A stretch of DNA of 64,000 bases from Amycolatopsis sp. WAC 01376 (GTDB taxonomy: Bacteria > Actinomycetota > Actinomycetes > Mycobacteriales > Pseudonocardiaceae), in contig NZ_QHKL01000012.1 of the NCBI RefSeq assembly GCF_003947415.1, forward strand, positions 62,001 through 126,000, written 5' to 3'. Under the pieces are notes generated by a model that was not told the origin of the DNA, did no database searches, and saw only the letters and a list, made by a program, of their open reading frames with translations. Below are positions 15,845-25,017 of the stretch, in pieces. The number at the start of each line of letters is the position of its first letter. Position 1 is the stretch's first letter. A program made the position numbers and the translations under genes.

Positions 15845-17056
15845 TCAAAGGGGGTGAAGCGGGGCCACGTGGCGCCAAGCCCGGGTGGCCGGAACAGCCA
15901 CTACGACACCGGCGAGTGCGATGACCGAGACCGTCGTCGCGGGTGAACCGAGTACGCCGACGAGCAGGCCGCCGGCGATCAGCCCGATTCCCTGCACGGC
16001 GATGAGTCCCGACCCGGCGAGGCCGAAAGCCTGGCCTCGTTCGGTGTCGGGCACCAACCGCATGAACGTGGTGCTCGCGGTGACCTGGTAGGCCGCGCAC
16101 ATCCCGGACAGCACGAGCAGTCCGGCGGCGTAGGGGAGCGAGGGCCGGAACCAGAACGCCGCGAGCGGCACGATCGCACCCAGCGCCAGCCGTCCGACCA
16201 TGCGCAACCGGACTTCGGGCCGCACCAGGCGGCCCAGCACGAACACCCCGAGCACGATCCCCGCGGGATGCGCCGCGAGCAGCAGCCCCGCCGTCACCGC
16301 CCCGCCGCCGATCTCCGCGGCGTACGGCACGGCGAGCCCTTCCGGCACGATCACGAAACCGGCCAGCCACGCGAGACCGACCAGCGCGCGCAGCCGTCGG
16401 TCGTGCCAGATCGTGCGGGCGCCCGCACGAAGCCGCCGCAACGTCGACGTCGCGGGACCGCGCGCACCCGTCGCGGGGCGGGCGCGGACGCCGAGGCGCA
16501 GGACGATCGCCGAAACACCGAACGTGACCGCGTCGAGGGCGAGTCCCCTGCCGGTCCCGGCCGCGGCGATCACCGCGCCGCCGAGGGCGAACCCGGCGAG
16601 CTGGCCGATCTGGTTGGTGATCTTCAGCAGTGACTGGCCGAGGACGTACTGATCCCCGCTGAGCACCGACGGCAGCACCGCGGCCTGCGCGGCGGTGAAC
16701 GGCGCGTTGGCCAGTTGCACCACCACGAGCACGACGGCGAGCGCGGGCAACGGGATCCCGGGGATCGCGAGCACCGCGACCAGGACGGCCCGGACGACGT
16801 CGGAGCAGACCATCACCGCGCGACGCGGGAACCGGTCGGCCAGTCCGCCGAGCAATGGCCCGCCGACCAGGTCGGGCAGGTACGTGAGCGCGTAGGTCAG
16901 CGCGGGCCACGTCGCCGAACCGGTCCGCTCGAACACCAGCACCGACAGGGCGACCCTGGCCACCTGGTCCCCGAGGATCGACTGGAGTTCCGCGAACCAG
17001 ATCGCCCGCAGTTCACCGACCGCGAGGATCTGCCGGAAGGTCGCCTGGGAACGCAC
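15845..17056 (-). CDS. MFS transporter
   Basis: A 403-aa integral membrane protein with about 12 hydrophobic segments and the MFS loop 2-3 motif GGLADRFPRRAVM (about residue 70). It resembles the Enterobactin-exporter/MdtH-like or macrolide-efflux groups of drug/H+ antiporters (opening LAVGELRAIWFAELQSILGDQVARVAL). The substrate is unknown. The GTG start lies at 17056. The gene stands alone: the GGDEF gene downstream has its own promoter, and no regulator adjoins it. Confidence 0.88.
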   Translation of the reverse strand: MRSQATFRQILAVGELRAIWFAELQSILGDQVARVALSVLVFERTGSATWPALTYALTYLPDLVGGPLLGGLADRFPRRAVMVCSDVVRAVLVAVLAIPGIPLPALAVVLVVVQLANAPFTAAQAAVLPSVLSGDQYVLGQSLLKITNQIGQLAGFALGGAVIAAAGTGRGLALDAVTFGVSAIVLRLGVRARPATGARGPATSTLRRLRAGARTIWHDRRLRALVGLAWLAGFVIVPEGLAVPYAAEIGGGAVTAGLLLAAHPAGIVLGVFVLGRLVRPEVRLRMVGRLALGAIVPLAAFWFRPSLPYAAGLLVLSGMCAAYQVTASTTFMRLVPDTERGQAFGLAGSGLIAVQGIGLIAGGLLVGVLGSPATTVSVIALAGVVVAVPATRAWRHVAPLHPL

Positions 17057-17130
17057 GAGGTGACCACCCCCGCTCGGTCGGGTGAGTCACTCAGCGTACC
17101 GCCCCGGACGCGCGTGGTGAAGCCTCGGAA

Positions 17131-17187
17131 AGCGCGTGAAGGCCCCCTTGCCTCGGCTGAGCCGAGGCAAGGGGGCCTTCACGCGCT
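17131..17187. repeat. 28-bp perfect palindrome (type I)
   Basis: Arms 17131-17158 and 17160-17187 are perfect around one G. The arm includes CGTGAAGGCCCCCTTGCC and ends in TCGGCT. It sits 6 bases from the VanW stop codon, where it could end that transcript. A decayed copy of the same sequence is present at 59182-59236. Confidence 0.92.
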
Positions 17188-17192
17188 GGGGA

Positions 17193-19046
17193 CTACTGCT
17201 TCGTGCCGCAGGTGATCTTCGGTTGCGGGTTGTAGTGCACGTTCCGGGTGTGGCGCCGGACCTCGCGGCCGCTCGCGGCGTCCTTGATGACCCGGGTGTC
17301 CGACGTGGTGAAGCCGGGCGCGCCGTTGCTGGGCTTGCAGTTCTCGGCGGGGCCGGGCTTCGTCGGCGGCTCGGACGGGTTGGTGCGGCCGCCCGGGATC
17401 GACTCGACGGTGTACTTCTTGGTGCCCCACATCCGGATCGTGATGTCCGACGGCGACCAGATGGCCTGGATCGCGACGCCGGTGTCCGTGTCGTTGGTGA
17501 ACTTGAGGTCGATCACGCTGCCGCCGTTGTGGTTCTGGAACACGGTCGCCTCACGCGCGGCGGGGTAACGGCTGATGTAGTAGCTGTGTTCCTTGTGCTC
17601 GGTGTCCTTCATGCCGGCGAAGTACGAGGCGTTGTACAGCGTGGTCGCGAACTGCGAGATCCCGCCGCCGACCTCGCGGCCGGGCGCGCCGTCCTTGATG
17701 ACACCGGCCTCGACGTAACCCTGCGCCGCGCCGCGCGGCCCGGTGAACCCGTTGAGGCTGAACGTCTCGCCCGGCTTCACGATGGCGCCGTTGACCTTCT
17801 GCGCCACGACCCGGATGTTCGTCCCCGAGTCCGGCGCGAACCCGCCGGTCTTGAACTCGCTGACGACCTCCTTGATGCCGAGCTGGTTCGCCTGCTCGGT
17901 GGTCACCTTGGCCGGGGTCTTCTTGTAGGTCACCGGCAGCTCACGGGGCGCCGCACGCTTGAGCACGTCGAGTACCGGCTTGAGGCTGGGCTCCCAGTCG
18001 ACGACGTTGGCGTCCTCGGAGGGCTGGACGGTCGGCTTGCCGCCTTCGAAGACGATCTGCGCGTCCTTGCCCTCCTTCTCGGTGGACTTCAGCTGAGGCC
18101 CAGCGGCCTCGATGATCTTGTTGTTGTCCACCTTGGGGTTCAGCACGCCGCCGTCGGCGGGTTCGAAGGTCAGCGCGCCCGCGATGTCCGCGGGTTTGAC
18201 GACCGCGTCCTTGCCCTCGCCCTTGATGACCATCGGCGACGCCACGGCGGGCTTGGCGACCTGTTCGAGGGCGGCGTGGACGGCTTCCGGCGAGACCTTG
18301 ACCGGGGTCTGGGTGACCGCGAGCGTCAGCGGCTCACCGCCTGCCCAGCGGTCCAGGATCGTCTGCTTGGCGGCCTCGACGTCGAGTTTCTGCCCGGTCT
18401 TGGGTTCGACGGCGACCGGCTTGGCCTCTTCGAAGCGGACGGTGCCCTCGATGGGGTCACGGTCGACGTTGCCGCGCAAGTTCTCCAGCGCGGCGGTGAG
18501 CTTGGCGTCGTCGGTCTGCGTGACGACACCGACCTCGGTGGTCGAGAAGAACGACGCGATCCGCGTGAACGGGTTCAGCGGCTGATCGCCCGCCTGGTCC
18601 AGGGTGGCGGGCCAGTCGAGGCGGAGGCCCGCGTTGTTCGGCGCCAGCGACTCCTCGGCGTCACCCGCGACGATCTTCACCGGCCGGGTCAGCCGGGGCT
18701 CGATGCCTCCGCGGAGCTCCTTCTCGGCCGCCGCGCGGTCCATCCCGCCGACGTCGACCCCGGCGACGGTGACGCCGCGGGGGACGCTGCCTTGGGAGAC
18801 CAGAACGTCGAGGGCGTACGCGACGACCAGCAGGCCGAACACGCCGCCGCCGATGAAGGCGGCCTTGCGGTAGCTGCGGCGGCGCTTCGGTGGCGCGGGT
18901 TCCTCGGGCGTGGCAGACTCCGCGAACCCGGGCGCGACGACCGGGAGAATGTCCGTCTGCTCGGCATGGGACTCGGGCCAGCGCGGTTCCTGCGGCAACT
19001 CTCCACCCTCCACGGTCCGGCGAGGCCGGGCGTCGTGATCGAACAT
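17193..19046 (-). CDS. VanW family / peptidoglycan-binding membrane protein
   Basis: A roughly 617-aa protein. A cytoplasmic N-terminal tail rich in Pro, Glu and Arg is followed by KRRRSYRKAAF and one transmembrane helix (AFIGGGVFGLLVVAYALDVL). The large extracytoplasmic part has tandem PG_binding_4-like domains (AGVDVGGMDRAAAEKEL and similar) and a C-terminal VanW domain with FSLNGFTGPRGAAQGYVEAG and GGGISQFATTLYNASYF. VanW was named from vancomycin-resistance clusters, but its enzymatic role is unsettled and no van genes are here. ATG 19046 has a GGAAGG site 5 bases upstream; ATG 19061 and TTG 19079 are alternatives. Confidence 0.87.
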   Translation of the reverse strand: MFDHDARPRRTVEGGELPQEPRWPESHAEQTDILPVVAPGFAESATPEEPAPPKRRRSYRKAAFIGGGVFGLLVVAYALDVLVSQGSVPRGVTVAGVDVGGMDRAAAEKELRGGIEPRLTRPVKIVAGDAEESLAPNNAGLRLDWPATLDQAGDQPLNPFTRIASFFSTTEVGVVTQTDDAKLTAALENLRGNVDRDPIEGTVRFEEAKPVAVEPKTGQKLDVEAAKQTILDRWAGGEPLTLAVTQTPVKVSPEAVHAALEQVAKPAVASPMVIKGEGKDAVVKPADIAGALTFEPADGGVLNPKVDNNKIIEAAGPQLKSTEKEGKDAQIVFEGGKPTVQPSEDANVVDWEPSLKPVLDVLKRAAPRELPVTYKKTPAKVTTEQANQLGIKEVVSEFKTGGFAPDSGTNIRVVAQKVNGAIVKPGETFSLNGFTGPRGAAQGYVEAGVIKDGAPGREVGGGISQFATTLYNASYFAGMKDTEHKEHSYYISRYPAAREATVFQNHNGGSVIDLKFTNDTDTGVAIQAIWSPSDITIRMWGTKKYTVESIPGGRTNPSEPPTKPGPAENCKPSNGAPGFTTSDTRVIKDAASGREVRRHTRNVHYNPQPKITCGTKQ

Positions 19047-19146
19047 CCGGGCCTTCCACATGTCCGGACGTAGGTTCAAGATACGGGGCGCGTTTTGTGG
19101 TCGTGCAACTCGCCCGGTTGGGTGAGCGGGTCACTCCGTCGGGTGG

Positions 19147-20865
19147 TCACTGGGCGTCAGGTTCCGGATTTTCGCCCACTCTGGCGAGAAAGTCGAAGTC
19201 ACAGCCCTCATCGGCTTGCGTGATGTGTTCGGAGTACAACGCGCCGTAACCCCGTTCGAAGCGTGGGGGCGGTGGGGTCCACCGTTCCCGGCGGTGTTGC
19301 AATTCCGCATCATCGACGTCGAGGCTCAGTCGTCGCGACGGGACGTCCAAGGTGATCGGATCGCCGTCGCGGACCAGCGCGAGCGGTCCGCCCACATGGG
19401 ACTCCGGCGCGACGTGCAGTACGCACGCGCCGTAACTGGTGCCGCTCATCCGGGCGTCGGACACGCGGACCATGTCCCGGACCCCCTTGGCCAGCAGGTG
19501 ATCGGGCAGCGGCAGCATCCCGTACTCGGGCATGCCGGGGCCGCCGAGCGGACCGGATCCGCGCAGCACCAGAACGGACTCCTCGGTGATGCCGAGTGCG
19601 GGATCGTTGATGCGGTTCTTCAAGTCCCGGTAGTCGTCGAAGACCACCGCGGGTCCAGTGTGGACGAGCAGCCGGGGATCGGCGGCGAGGTGCTTGATCA
19701 CCGCGCCCGACGGCGCGAGATTGCCGCGCAGCACAGCGACTCCGCCTTCGGTGGCGACAGGGTTTTCGCGGGTGCGGATGACGTCGTCGTCGTGCACCCG
19801 CGCCGTTTTCAGGTTCTCGCCGAGGGTCCGGCCGGTGACGGTGACGCGATCGGTGTGCAGCAGATCGGTCAGCCGCGAGAGCAGGCCGGGAAGCCCGCCC
19901 GCGTAGTAGAAGTCCTCCATCAGCCAGTCGCCGCCAGGGCGGATGTTCGCCAGTACGGGGACCCGGCGCGCGATCGCGTCGAAATCGTCGACGGACAACG
20001 AAATCCGCCCGCGACCGGCCATCGCGATCAGGTGGATGACGGCGTTGGTGGAGCCGCCCAGCGCCAGCACGGTGGTGATCGCGTCGGCGTACGCGCGTTC
20101 GTCGAGGATCTTCGTGATGGTGAGGTCCTCCCACACCATGTCCACCACGCGAGCACCGCTCGCCGCGGCCATCCGGTGGTGCGCCGAGTCGACGGCGGGG
20201 ATCGACGCGGCGCCCGGCAAGGTCAGCCCGAGTACTTCGGCGACCGACATCATCGTGGACGCGGTCCCCATCGTCATACAGGTTCCGGGGGAACGCGCGA
20301 GCCCACGCTCCAATTCGGACAGTTCCTCGTCGCCGATCAGCCCGGCCCGCTTGTCGTCCCAGTACTTCCACATGTCGGTGCCGCTGCCGAGCACCTCGTT
20401 CCGCCAGTGCCCGCGCAACATCGGCCCCGCGGGAACGAAGATGGCGGGCAGGCCCGCGCTCGCCGCGCCCATCAGCAACGCCGGTGTCGTCTTGTCGCAG
20501 CCGCCCATGAGGACCGCGCCGTCGATCGGGTAGGACCGCAGGATTTCCTCGGTCTCCAGCGAAAGCAGGTTGCGGTAGAGCATCGGTGTCGGCTTCTGGA
20601 AGGTCTCCGACAGGGTCGCGACCGGGAACTCCAGCGGGAAACCGCCCGCCTGCCACACCCCGCGTTTGACCTGTTCCGCGCGTTCGCGCAGATGCATATG
20701 ACACGGGTTGATGTCGCTCCAGGTGTTGAGGATCGCGATGACAGGTTTCCCGAGATGCTCCTCCGGGTTGTACCCCAGTTGCCTGCTCCGGGCCCGGTGG
20801 CTGAAGCCGCGTAGTTCGTCGCCGCCGAACCTGCGGTGGCTGCGGAGTTCCTCGGGGTTCCTCAT
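19147..20865 (-). CDS. IlvD/Edd family sugar-acid dehydratase
   Basis: A 572-aa Fe-S dehydratase. Cluster-binding and active-site segments visible are NTWSDINPCHMHL, MGGCDKTTPALLMGA and SPGTCMTMGTASTM. SDARMSGTSYGACVLHVAPE carries the catalytic serine region. The sequence differs from canonical IlvD (dihydroxyacid dehydratase) and matches the pentonate/arabinonate dehydratase branch. A sugar-acid substrate (for example L-arabinonate or D-xylonate) is therefore more likely than the branched-chain amino-acid role. A divergent FCD-GntR regulator 35 bp away supports a catabolic, inducible function. The rest of such a pathway is not in the window. Confidence 0.87.
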   Translation of the reverse strand: MRNPEELRSHRRFGGDELRGFSHRARSRQLGYNPEEHLGKPVIAILNTWSDINPCHMHLRERAEQVKRGVWQAGGFPLEFPVATLSETFQKPTPMLYRNLLSLETEEILRSYPIDGAVLMGGCDKTTPALLMGAASAGLPAIFVPAGPMLRGHWRNEVLGSGTDMWKYWDDKRAGLIGDEELSELERGLARSPGTCMTMGTASTMMSVAEVLGLTLPGAASIPAVDSAHHRMAAASGARVVDMVWEDLTITKILDERAYADAITTVLALGGSTNAVIHLIAMAGRGRISLSVDDFDAIARRVPVLANIRPGGDWLMEDFYYAGGLPGLLSRLTDLLHTDRVTVTGRTLGENLKTARVHDDDVIRTRENPVATEGGVAVLRGNLAPSGAVIKHLAADPRLLVHTGPAVVFDDYRDLKNRINDPALGITEESVLVLRGSGPLGGPGMPEYGMLPLPDHLLAKGVRDMVRVSDARMSGTSYGACVLHVAPESHVGGPLALVRDGDPITLDVPSRRLSLDVDDAELQHRRERWTPPPPRFERGYGALYSEHITQADEGCDFDFLARVGENPEPDAQ

Positions 20866-20883
20866 GACCGCAAGTATGACATC

Positions 20884-20893
20884 TCATATATGA
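20884..20893. promoter_or_regulatory. GntR operator candidate TCATATATGA
   Basis: A perfect 10-bp AT-rich palindrome in the 35-bp gap between the divergent dehydratase and GntR genes. It is the only such sequence in this GC-rich stretch. Its position would let the GntR protein regulate both genes. Confidence 0.5.
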
Positions 20894-20900
20894 TCCGCTC

Positions 20901-21560
20901 ATGTCCTCGACCTTCAGCCTGCCCGCCTCCCGCACCGAAGTGGTGCTCGAGGAGATCCGCCGCGGCATCCTCACCCGGGAGTTGAAGCCCGGCCAGCCGT
21001 TGGTCGAAGCCGAACTCGCGGCCCGGCTCGGCGTGTCGAAGACGCCGGTGCGCGAGGCGCTCAAGGTGCTGTCGAACACGGGACTCGTGATGTTCAGCCC
21101 GTACAAGGGTGCTTCGGTGTGCGTGGTGGACGCGGAGCTGGCGAAGTCCGTTTACGACGTCCGCATGGTGCTGGAGCCCGAAGCGGTGCGGCGGTCGGTG
21201 GAACGGCGTTCACCGGACTTGCTCGAAGACGCGGCGGAGGCGTTGAAGGAGGCGTCGGCGGCGATCTCGGACAAGGATCAGGCCGCGCTCAGCCTGCTCA
21301 ACCGCCGGTTCCACCGCGCGCTCTACAGTGGCTGCGGCAATCCGCTGATGGTCTCGATGCTGGACGGCCTCAGGGATCGCGCCGCGCTGATCTCCGTGGT
21401 CGGCTGGGAGACGAATCCCAGCTGGCGCAAGGAATGGACCGAGCACAAAGCGGTACTCGCGGCGGCGAAGAAGGGTGACGCCGAGGGCGCGGCGGGGCTG
21501 TTGCGCGCGCACATCGGAGACTTCCTGGACCGGATCCTCGGGGCGATCGGAGACGAATGA
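20901..21560 (+). CDS. GntR family regulator, FadR/FCD type
   Basis: A 219-aa protein. The winged HTH occupies residues 10-75 (VVLEEIRRGILTRELKPGQP, then VSKTPVREALKVLSNTGLV). The all-helical FCD ligand domain occupies 85-215, with the metal-ligand pattern including NRRFHRALY and EHKAVLAAAKKGD. Such regulators usually sense a carboxylate intermediate of the pathway they control, here presumably the sugar-acid dehydratase. The stop overlaps the start of the phosphoesterase by 4 bases. Confidence 0.9.
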   Translation: MSSTFSLPASRTEVVLEEIRRGILTRELKPGQPLVEAELAARLGVSKTPVREALKVLSNTGLVMFSPYKGASVCVVDAELAKSVYDVRMVLEPEAVRRSVERRSPDLLEDAAEALKEASAAISDKDQAALSLLNRRFHRALYSGCGNPLMVSMLDGLRDRAALISVVGWETNPSWRKEWTEHKAVLAAAKKGDAEGAAGLLRAHIGDFLDRILGAIGDE

Positions 21561-22063
21561 TGCGGCTGCTGCTCATCGCCGACACACACCTGCCACTGCG
21601 CGCGAAGGCGCTGCCGGATCAAGTCTGGCGCGAGGTCGAAGCGGCGGACGTCGTCGTCCACGCCGGCGACTGGGTCGAGGTCACCCTGCTGGACGAACTC
21701 GAGGCCCGCAGCAAGCGGCTCATCGGGGTCTACGGCAACAACGACGGCGCGGACCTGCGTGCGCGACTGCCCGAGATCGCACGGGCGGACCTCGACGGCG
21801 TGTGTCTGGCCGTCATCCACGAAACCGGCGGCAAACAGGGGCGCGAGCGTCGCTGCGACGAACAGTTCCCCGGCACCGACGTCCTCGTGTTCGGGCACAG
21901 CCACATCCCGTGGGACACGGTCACGCCGAACGGGCTGCGGCTGCTGAACCCCGGCTCGCCGACCGACCGGCGGCGGCAGCCGTTCTGCACGTATCAGACC
22001 GCCGAGATCCGCGACGGCGAGTTACGCGACGTCGTTCTGCATGAGCTGCCTCTTCGACGCTGA
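21557..22063 (+). CDS. YfcE/MJ0936-type metallophosphoesterase
   Basis: A 168-aa calcineurin-like phosphodiesterase. Metal-binding motifs are IADTHLP (DxH), HAGDW (GD), GNNDG (GNxD), VIHE and GHSHIP (GHxH), a complete set. Such proteins hydrolyse phosphodiester or phosphomonoester bonds and the physiological substrate is usually unknown. The ATG overlaps the GntR stop (ATGA), so the two are co-translated, although no functional link to the sugar-acid gene is obvious. A second ATG follows directly at 21560. Confidence 0.9.
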   Translation: MMRLLLIADTHLPLRAKALPDQVWREVEAADVVVHAGDWVEVTLLDELEARSKRLIGVYGNNDGADLRARLPEIARADLDGVCLAVIHETGGKQGRERRCDEQFPGTDVLVFGHSHIPWDTVTPNGLRLLNPGSPTDRRRQPFCTYQTAEIRDGELRDVVLHELPLRR

Positions 22064-22081
22064 CGGGGTAGACAGGTAGCC

Positions 22082-23074
22082 ATGGAACCGGCGCAGGCGT
22101 TGAGGGAGATCGCGTTCCGGCTGGAGCGCGCGGGCGAGCCGACCTACCGGGTGCGGGCCTTCCGGCAGGCGGCCTCGGTGATCGCCAAGGTCAAGCCGGA
22201 TGACCTGCGCAAACGCGCTGAGGCAGGCACACTGACCGCGTTACCGAATATCGGCAAGGCGACAGCGGCCGTCGTCGAAGACGTCCTCGCCGGACGCCGG
22301 CCCGCGTACTTCGAGAAAATCGGCGAGCCGAAACTGCCCGACGGCGGTCCGATGCGGGCGGCGTTGCGCGGCGACTGCCACATCCATTCGGATTGGTCCG
22401 ACGGCGGGAGCCCGATCGAGGAGATGGCCGAGGCCGCCCGCGCGCTGGGCCACGAATGGATGGTGCTGACCGACCACTCGCCGCGCCTCACCGTCGCCAA
22501 CGGCCTTTCGCCCGAGCGACTGCGGCGGCAGATGGACGTCGTCGCGGAACTGAACGAGACGATGGCGCCGTTCCGGATCCTGCACGGCATCGAGGTCGAC
22601 ATCCATCTCGACGGCACGCTCGACCAGGAGGAAGAGCTGCTGGAGCAGCTGGACTTCGTCGTCGCGAGCGTGCATTCGAAACTGCGGATGCCCGCGAGGG
22701 AGATGACGCCGCGGATGCTCGCCGCCGTCCAGCATCCGCGGGTCCGGGTGCTGGGACACTGCACCGGGCGGCTGGTGATGGGCGGCCGCGGGAGACGGCC
22801 CGAATCGGAGTTCGACGCGGAGGCGGTGTTCGCCGCTTGCCGGGACAACGGGGTCGCCGTCGAGATCAACTCGCGTCCCGAACGCCGGGACCCGCCGACG
22901 CGCTTGCTGAACCTGGCCGTGGACCTGGGCTGTGACTTCGCCATCGACAGCGACGCGCACGCGCCCGGCCAGCTGGACTGGCTCGTCTACGGCTGCGCGC
23001 GGGCCAACGAGCTGGGGATCGAGCCGGACCGGGTGATCAACACGCGGACCGCCGAGGAACTGCTGGCTTCGTGA
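22082..23074 (+). CDS. PHP-domain phosphoesterase with PolX-like HhH N-terminus
   Basis: A 330-aa protein. Residues 1-85 form a helix-hairpin-helix region as in family X polymerase N-termini (LREIAFRLERAGEPTYRVRA, then LPNIGKATAAVVEDVLAG). Residues 95-325 form a PHP domain with CHIHSDWSDG, TDHSPRL, HGIEVDIH, VVASVHSK and IDSDAHAPG metal motifs. It looks like a PolX in which the polymerase palm is absent. Similar proteins are annotated as PHP hydrolases, possibly DNA-repair phosphoesterases. It starts 18 bp after the metallophosphoesterase and is probably in the same transcript. Confidence 0.88.
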   Translation: MEPAQALREIAFRLERAGEPTYRVRAFRQAASVIAKVKPDDLRKRAEAGTLTALPNIGKATAAVVEDVLAGRRPAYFEKIGEPKLPDGGPMRAALRGDCHIHSDWSDGGSPIEEMAEAARALGHEWMVLTDHSPRLTVANGLSPERLRRQMDVVAELNETMAPFRILHGIEVDIHLDGTLDQEEELLEQLDFVVASVHSKLRMPAREMTPRMLAAVQHPRVRVLGHCTGRLVMGGRGRRPESEFDAEAVFAACRDNGVAVEINSRPERRDPPTRLLNLAVDLGCDFAIDSDAHAPGQLDWLVYGCARANELGIEPDRVINTRTAEELLAS

Positions 23075-23192
23075 GTGTTGTCGTGTTCGCGGCTCGGGCT
23101 CGCCACAGAGGCCTGAACGAGTCCTGACTGTCCATAAAGGTCACTCTCTGGGATGATTGCGCCCGATTTGGGCTATTTGCGCAGCTTCGCGT

Positions 23193-23245
23193 GGGGATCG
23201 TGAGTGGTAAAGAGGGTTAGAACGCTACTTGCCACTCACGACCCC
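23193..23245. repeat. Type II imperfect palindrome (GTCGTGAGTGG family)
   Basis: The left arm at 23193-23210 contains CGTGAGTGGTAA, and the right arm at 23229-23245 reads TTGCCACTCACGACCCC. They pair with one bulge and one G:U. The same sequence recurs as a better palindrome at 47352-47403 and as a half copy at 59317-59334. The 23075-23503 gap holds this element, the 23356-23420 palindrome and no credible gene. Confidence 0.75.
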
Positions 23246-23355
23246 CGTCGAGAACCGCGCATATAGCCATCAACCGGACATTCAGCCGCCGTGGAGTGTC
23301 CCTTGTGGACACTCGGGTGCGGCTGTTCCCGTCGGCCGGTCCAGAACCACGCCCT

Positions 23356-23420
23356 CCGGATGTCATGAAAGGGTCGTTCAGGACAAAAGATGTCCTGAAC
23401 GACCCTTTCATGACATCCGG
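23356..23420. repeat. 30-bp perfect palindrome (type I)
   Basis: Arms 23356-23385 and 23391-23420 are perfect with an AAAGA loop. The arm contains CATGAAAGGGTCGTTCAGG. It lies in the convergent gap between the PHP and ArsR-type genes. There is no U-tract after it. Confidence 0.92.
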
Positions 23421-23503
23421 GCCGGGCAGTGACGCGCTAGTTGATCTCGTACGGGTCCCCGTACACCGCCCACTTCAGCGGGGTGTGCAAGGGGACAAGA
23501 CGG

Positions 23504-24460
23504 TCAAAGATTCTTGCGCAGCAAGGCGGACCCCAACGGCGTGAGGTGATGGCGCACGGTGTTGCCCTCACGCACGCTGAGCACGAGACCCGCTTCACGC
23601 AGCACTGTGGCGTGCTGACTCGCCGACGACATGGAGATCCCGGCGCGTCGAGCGACATCGCAGGTCCGCCCGCCGTCTTCGATCGTCTCCAGAACGGCGG
23701 CACGGGTGTGCCCCAGCAGTGTGGACAGGGCGGAGCCGTGGTCGTGGGGCACGACTTCGGGAAGTTGCTCTTCGATGGGGTAGACGAGCACCGGCACCCG
23801 GTCGTTCTCGACCAGGGTCACCCCGGTCCGCCAGCAGAAGAACGACGGGATGAGCAGCAGCCCTCGCCCGTCGAGATGCAGGTCGTGGTGCACCGGGTAG
23901 TCGACCTCGAGCACCGGTGCCTTCCACCGCATCGCGGAGGAGAGGCCGCGCAACAGTCCTTCGACGCCGTCCGCGAGCAGAATCCGCGCCTGTCTCACGC
24001 GCTGACGGTCGAAGGTAGCGACGATGTCGTTCCAGACCGGCTCGATCGCCGCCTGGTGGTACGACCGGACCGCTCGCGTCAGCGCGCCGAGCGCCGCCGG
24101 GTTGGCGTCACCCAGATCCCGTGCCCACGGCGTCGGCCGCCGGGATCGGGCCAAGATCGTCAGATCCCGGCGCAGGGCGCAGCGTTTGGTGCCGCTCACC
24201 AGTTCCAGTTGCTCTTCGAGGTCTTCGCCGGACGGCGTGAGGAAGTCGGGGAAGTACCCGCTGGGCGGGACCAGCGTCAGCAACGGCCCGGCGGCCTTCG
24301 GGAGACGGCTGCGGACGGCGCCGCGCCACTTCCGTACCGGCAGGCCACCGTCCCCACGCTGCAGCCGATGCAGGCTCAGCGTCGTCTCCCACAACGGATC
24401 CGGCCTCGTCGCGACCCTGACCCGACCAAGATCCTCTCCGGAAAAATGCACGCGCAGCAC
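23504..24460 (-). CDS. ArsR-type winged-helix regulator with DUF5937-like N-domain
   Basis: A 318-aa protein. The N-terminal 230 residues match the DUF5937-like region (opening MLRVHFSGEDLGRVRVA; also SGYFPDFLTP and LIPSFFCWRT). The last 75 residues form an ArsR winged helix (LLGHTRAAVLETIEDG, DVARRAGISMSSASQHATVL, VREGNTVRHHLTPLG). No metal-site cysteine motif is present. These proteins are common in actinomycetes and their signals are mostly unknown. It is divergent from the small secreted protein, which is a possible target. Confidence 0.82.
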   Translation of the reverse strand: MLRVHFSGEDLGRVRVATRPDPLWETTLSLHRLQRGDGGLPVRKWRGAVRSRLPKAAGPLLTLVPPSGYFPDFLTPSGEDLEEQLELVSGTKRCALRRDLTILARSRRPTPWARDLGDANPAALGALTRAVRSYHQAAIEPVWNDIVATFDRQRVRQARILLADGVEGLLRGLSSAMRWKAPVLEVDYPVHHDLHLDGRGLLLIPSFFCWRTGVTLVENDRVPVLVYPIEEQLPEVVPHDHGSALSTLLGHTRAAVLETIEDGGRTCDVARRAGISMSSASQHATVLREAGLVLSVREGNTVRHHLTPLGSALLRKNL

Positions 24461-24605
24461 AGCTTCCCCCTCCCCAGGTCCCCGGAGGAATTAACGCACG
24501 AAACGCGCGTCTTGGCGATGTTTCAGCCAGAACTAAAACTGCGCCGGACGGCTCGGGGCGCTTGGGACGGTTCGTGGAGCAAGGTCCACTACTGAGGGGA
24601 TGAAC

Positions 24606-25010
24606 ATGAACATCAGGAAATTCGGTCTCGCCGCCACGGGTGCGGCGATGGCGTTCGGGTCGCTGTTCGCGGCCACTCCCGCCACCGCGGCGACCAGCGG
24701 GGAGGTTTCGGTGGCGGCGACCAAGAGCTGGCAGCTGAAGTGCCGGGACTTCCAGTTCAACGAGTCCATCCCCGGCGGGTGGACCGAGTTCTGGGTGAGC
24801 TGCAGCGGGAACACCGTCACGATCAAGGGCAAGGTCTACGACAGCGCGGCCGACGACCGCTGCATCGTGCTCAAGGTGTACTGGCCGAGCGAGAACCGCT
24901 GGGACAGCAGCCGGAAGGCCTGCCCCAAGGGCACGAATCAGAAGTTCACCTTCACCGGCCTCAAGGCCGCGAACCCGTGGGCGCACTTGTCCTCGGTCGC
25001 GGCGGGCTAG
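24606..25010 (+). CDS. Small secreted protein, function unknown
   Basis: A 134-aa protein with a signal peptide of about 30 residues (MNIRKFGLAATGAAMAFGSL, ending in TPATAA). The mature part of about 100 residues has four cysteines (LKCRDF, VSCSGN, DRCIVL, KACPKG), suggesting two disulphides, and a beta-rich pattern (NTVTIKGKVYDS). No enzyme motif is seen. ATG 24606 is preferred over 24600 because GAGGGG (24594-24599) is correctly spaced only for it. It is divergent from the ArsR-type regulator. Confidence 0.75.
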   Translation: MNIRKFGLAATGAAMAFGSLFAATPATAATSGEVSVAATKSWQLKCRDFQFNESIPGGWTEFWVSCSGNTVTIKGKVYDSAADDRCIVLKVYWPSENRWDSSRKACPKGTNQKFTFTGLKAANPWAHLSSVAAG

Positions 25011-25017
25011 CCCTCGA

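Noticed and set aside
15705..16910. N-terminal extension of the GGDEF frame to 806 aa
   Set aside because: The extra 400 residues are Arg/Ala-rich, lie antisense-frame over the MFS gene, and the promoter and GTG at 15704 give a better start.
17193..19046. Vancomycin-resistance cluster suggested by VanW
   Set aside because: No vanHAX, vanRS or vanY genes are in the neighbourhood; VanW-domain proteins are common in actinomycetes without resistance.
19216..20814. 532-aa plus-strand frame opposite the dehydratase
   Set aside because: Composition typical of a reverse-frame shadow; the dehydratase on the other strand has all family motifs.
23437..23503. Small frame ending TPLKWAVYGDPYEIN beyond the ArsR-type stop
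   Set aside because: Out of frame with the regulator and without start, ribosome-binding site or recognisable family; most likely chance.
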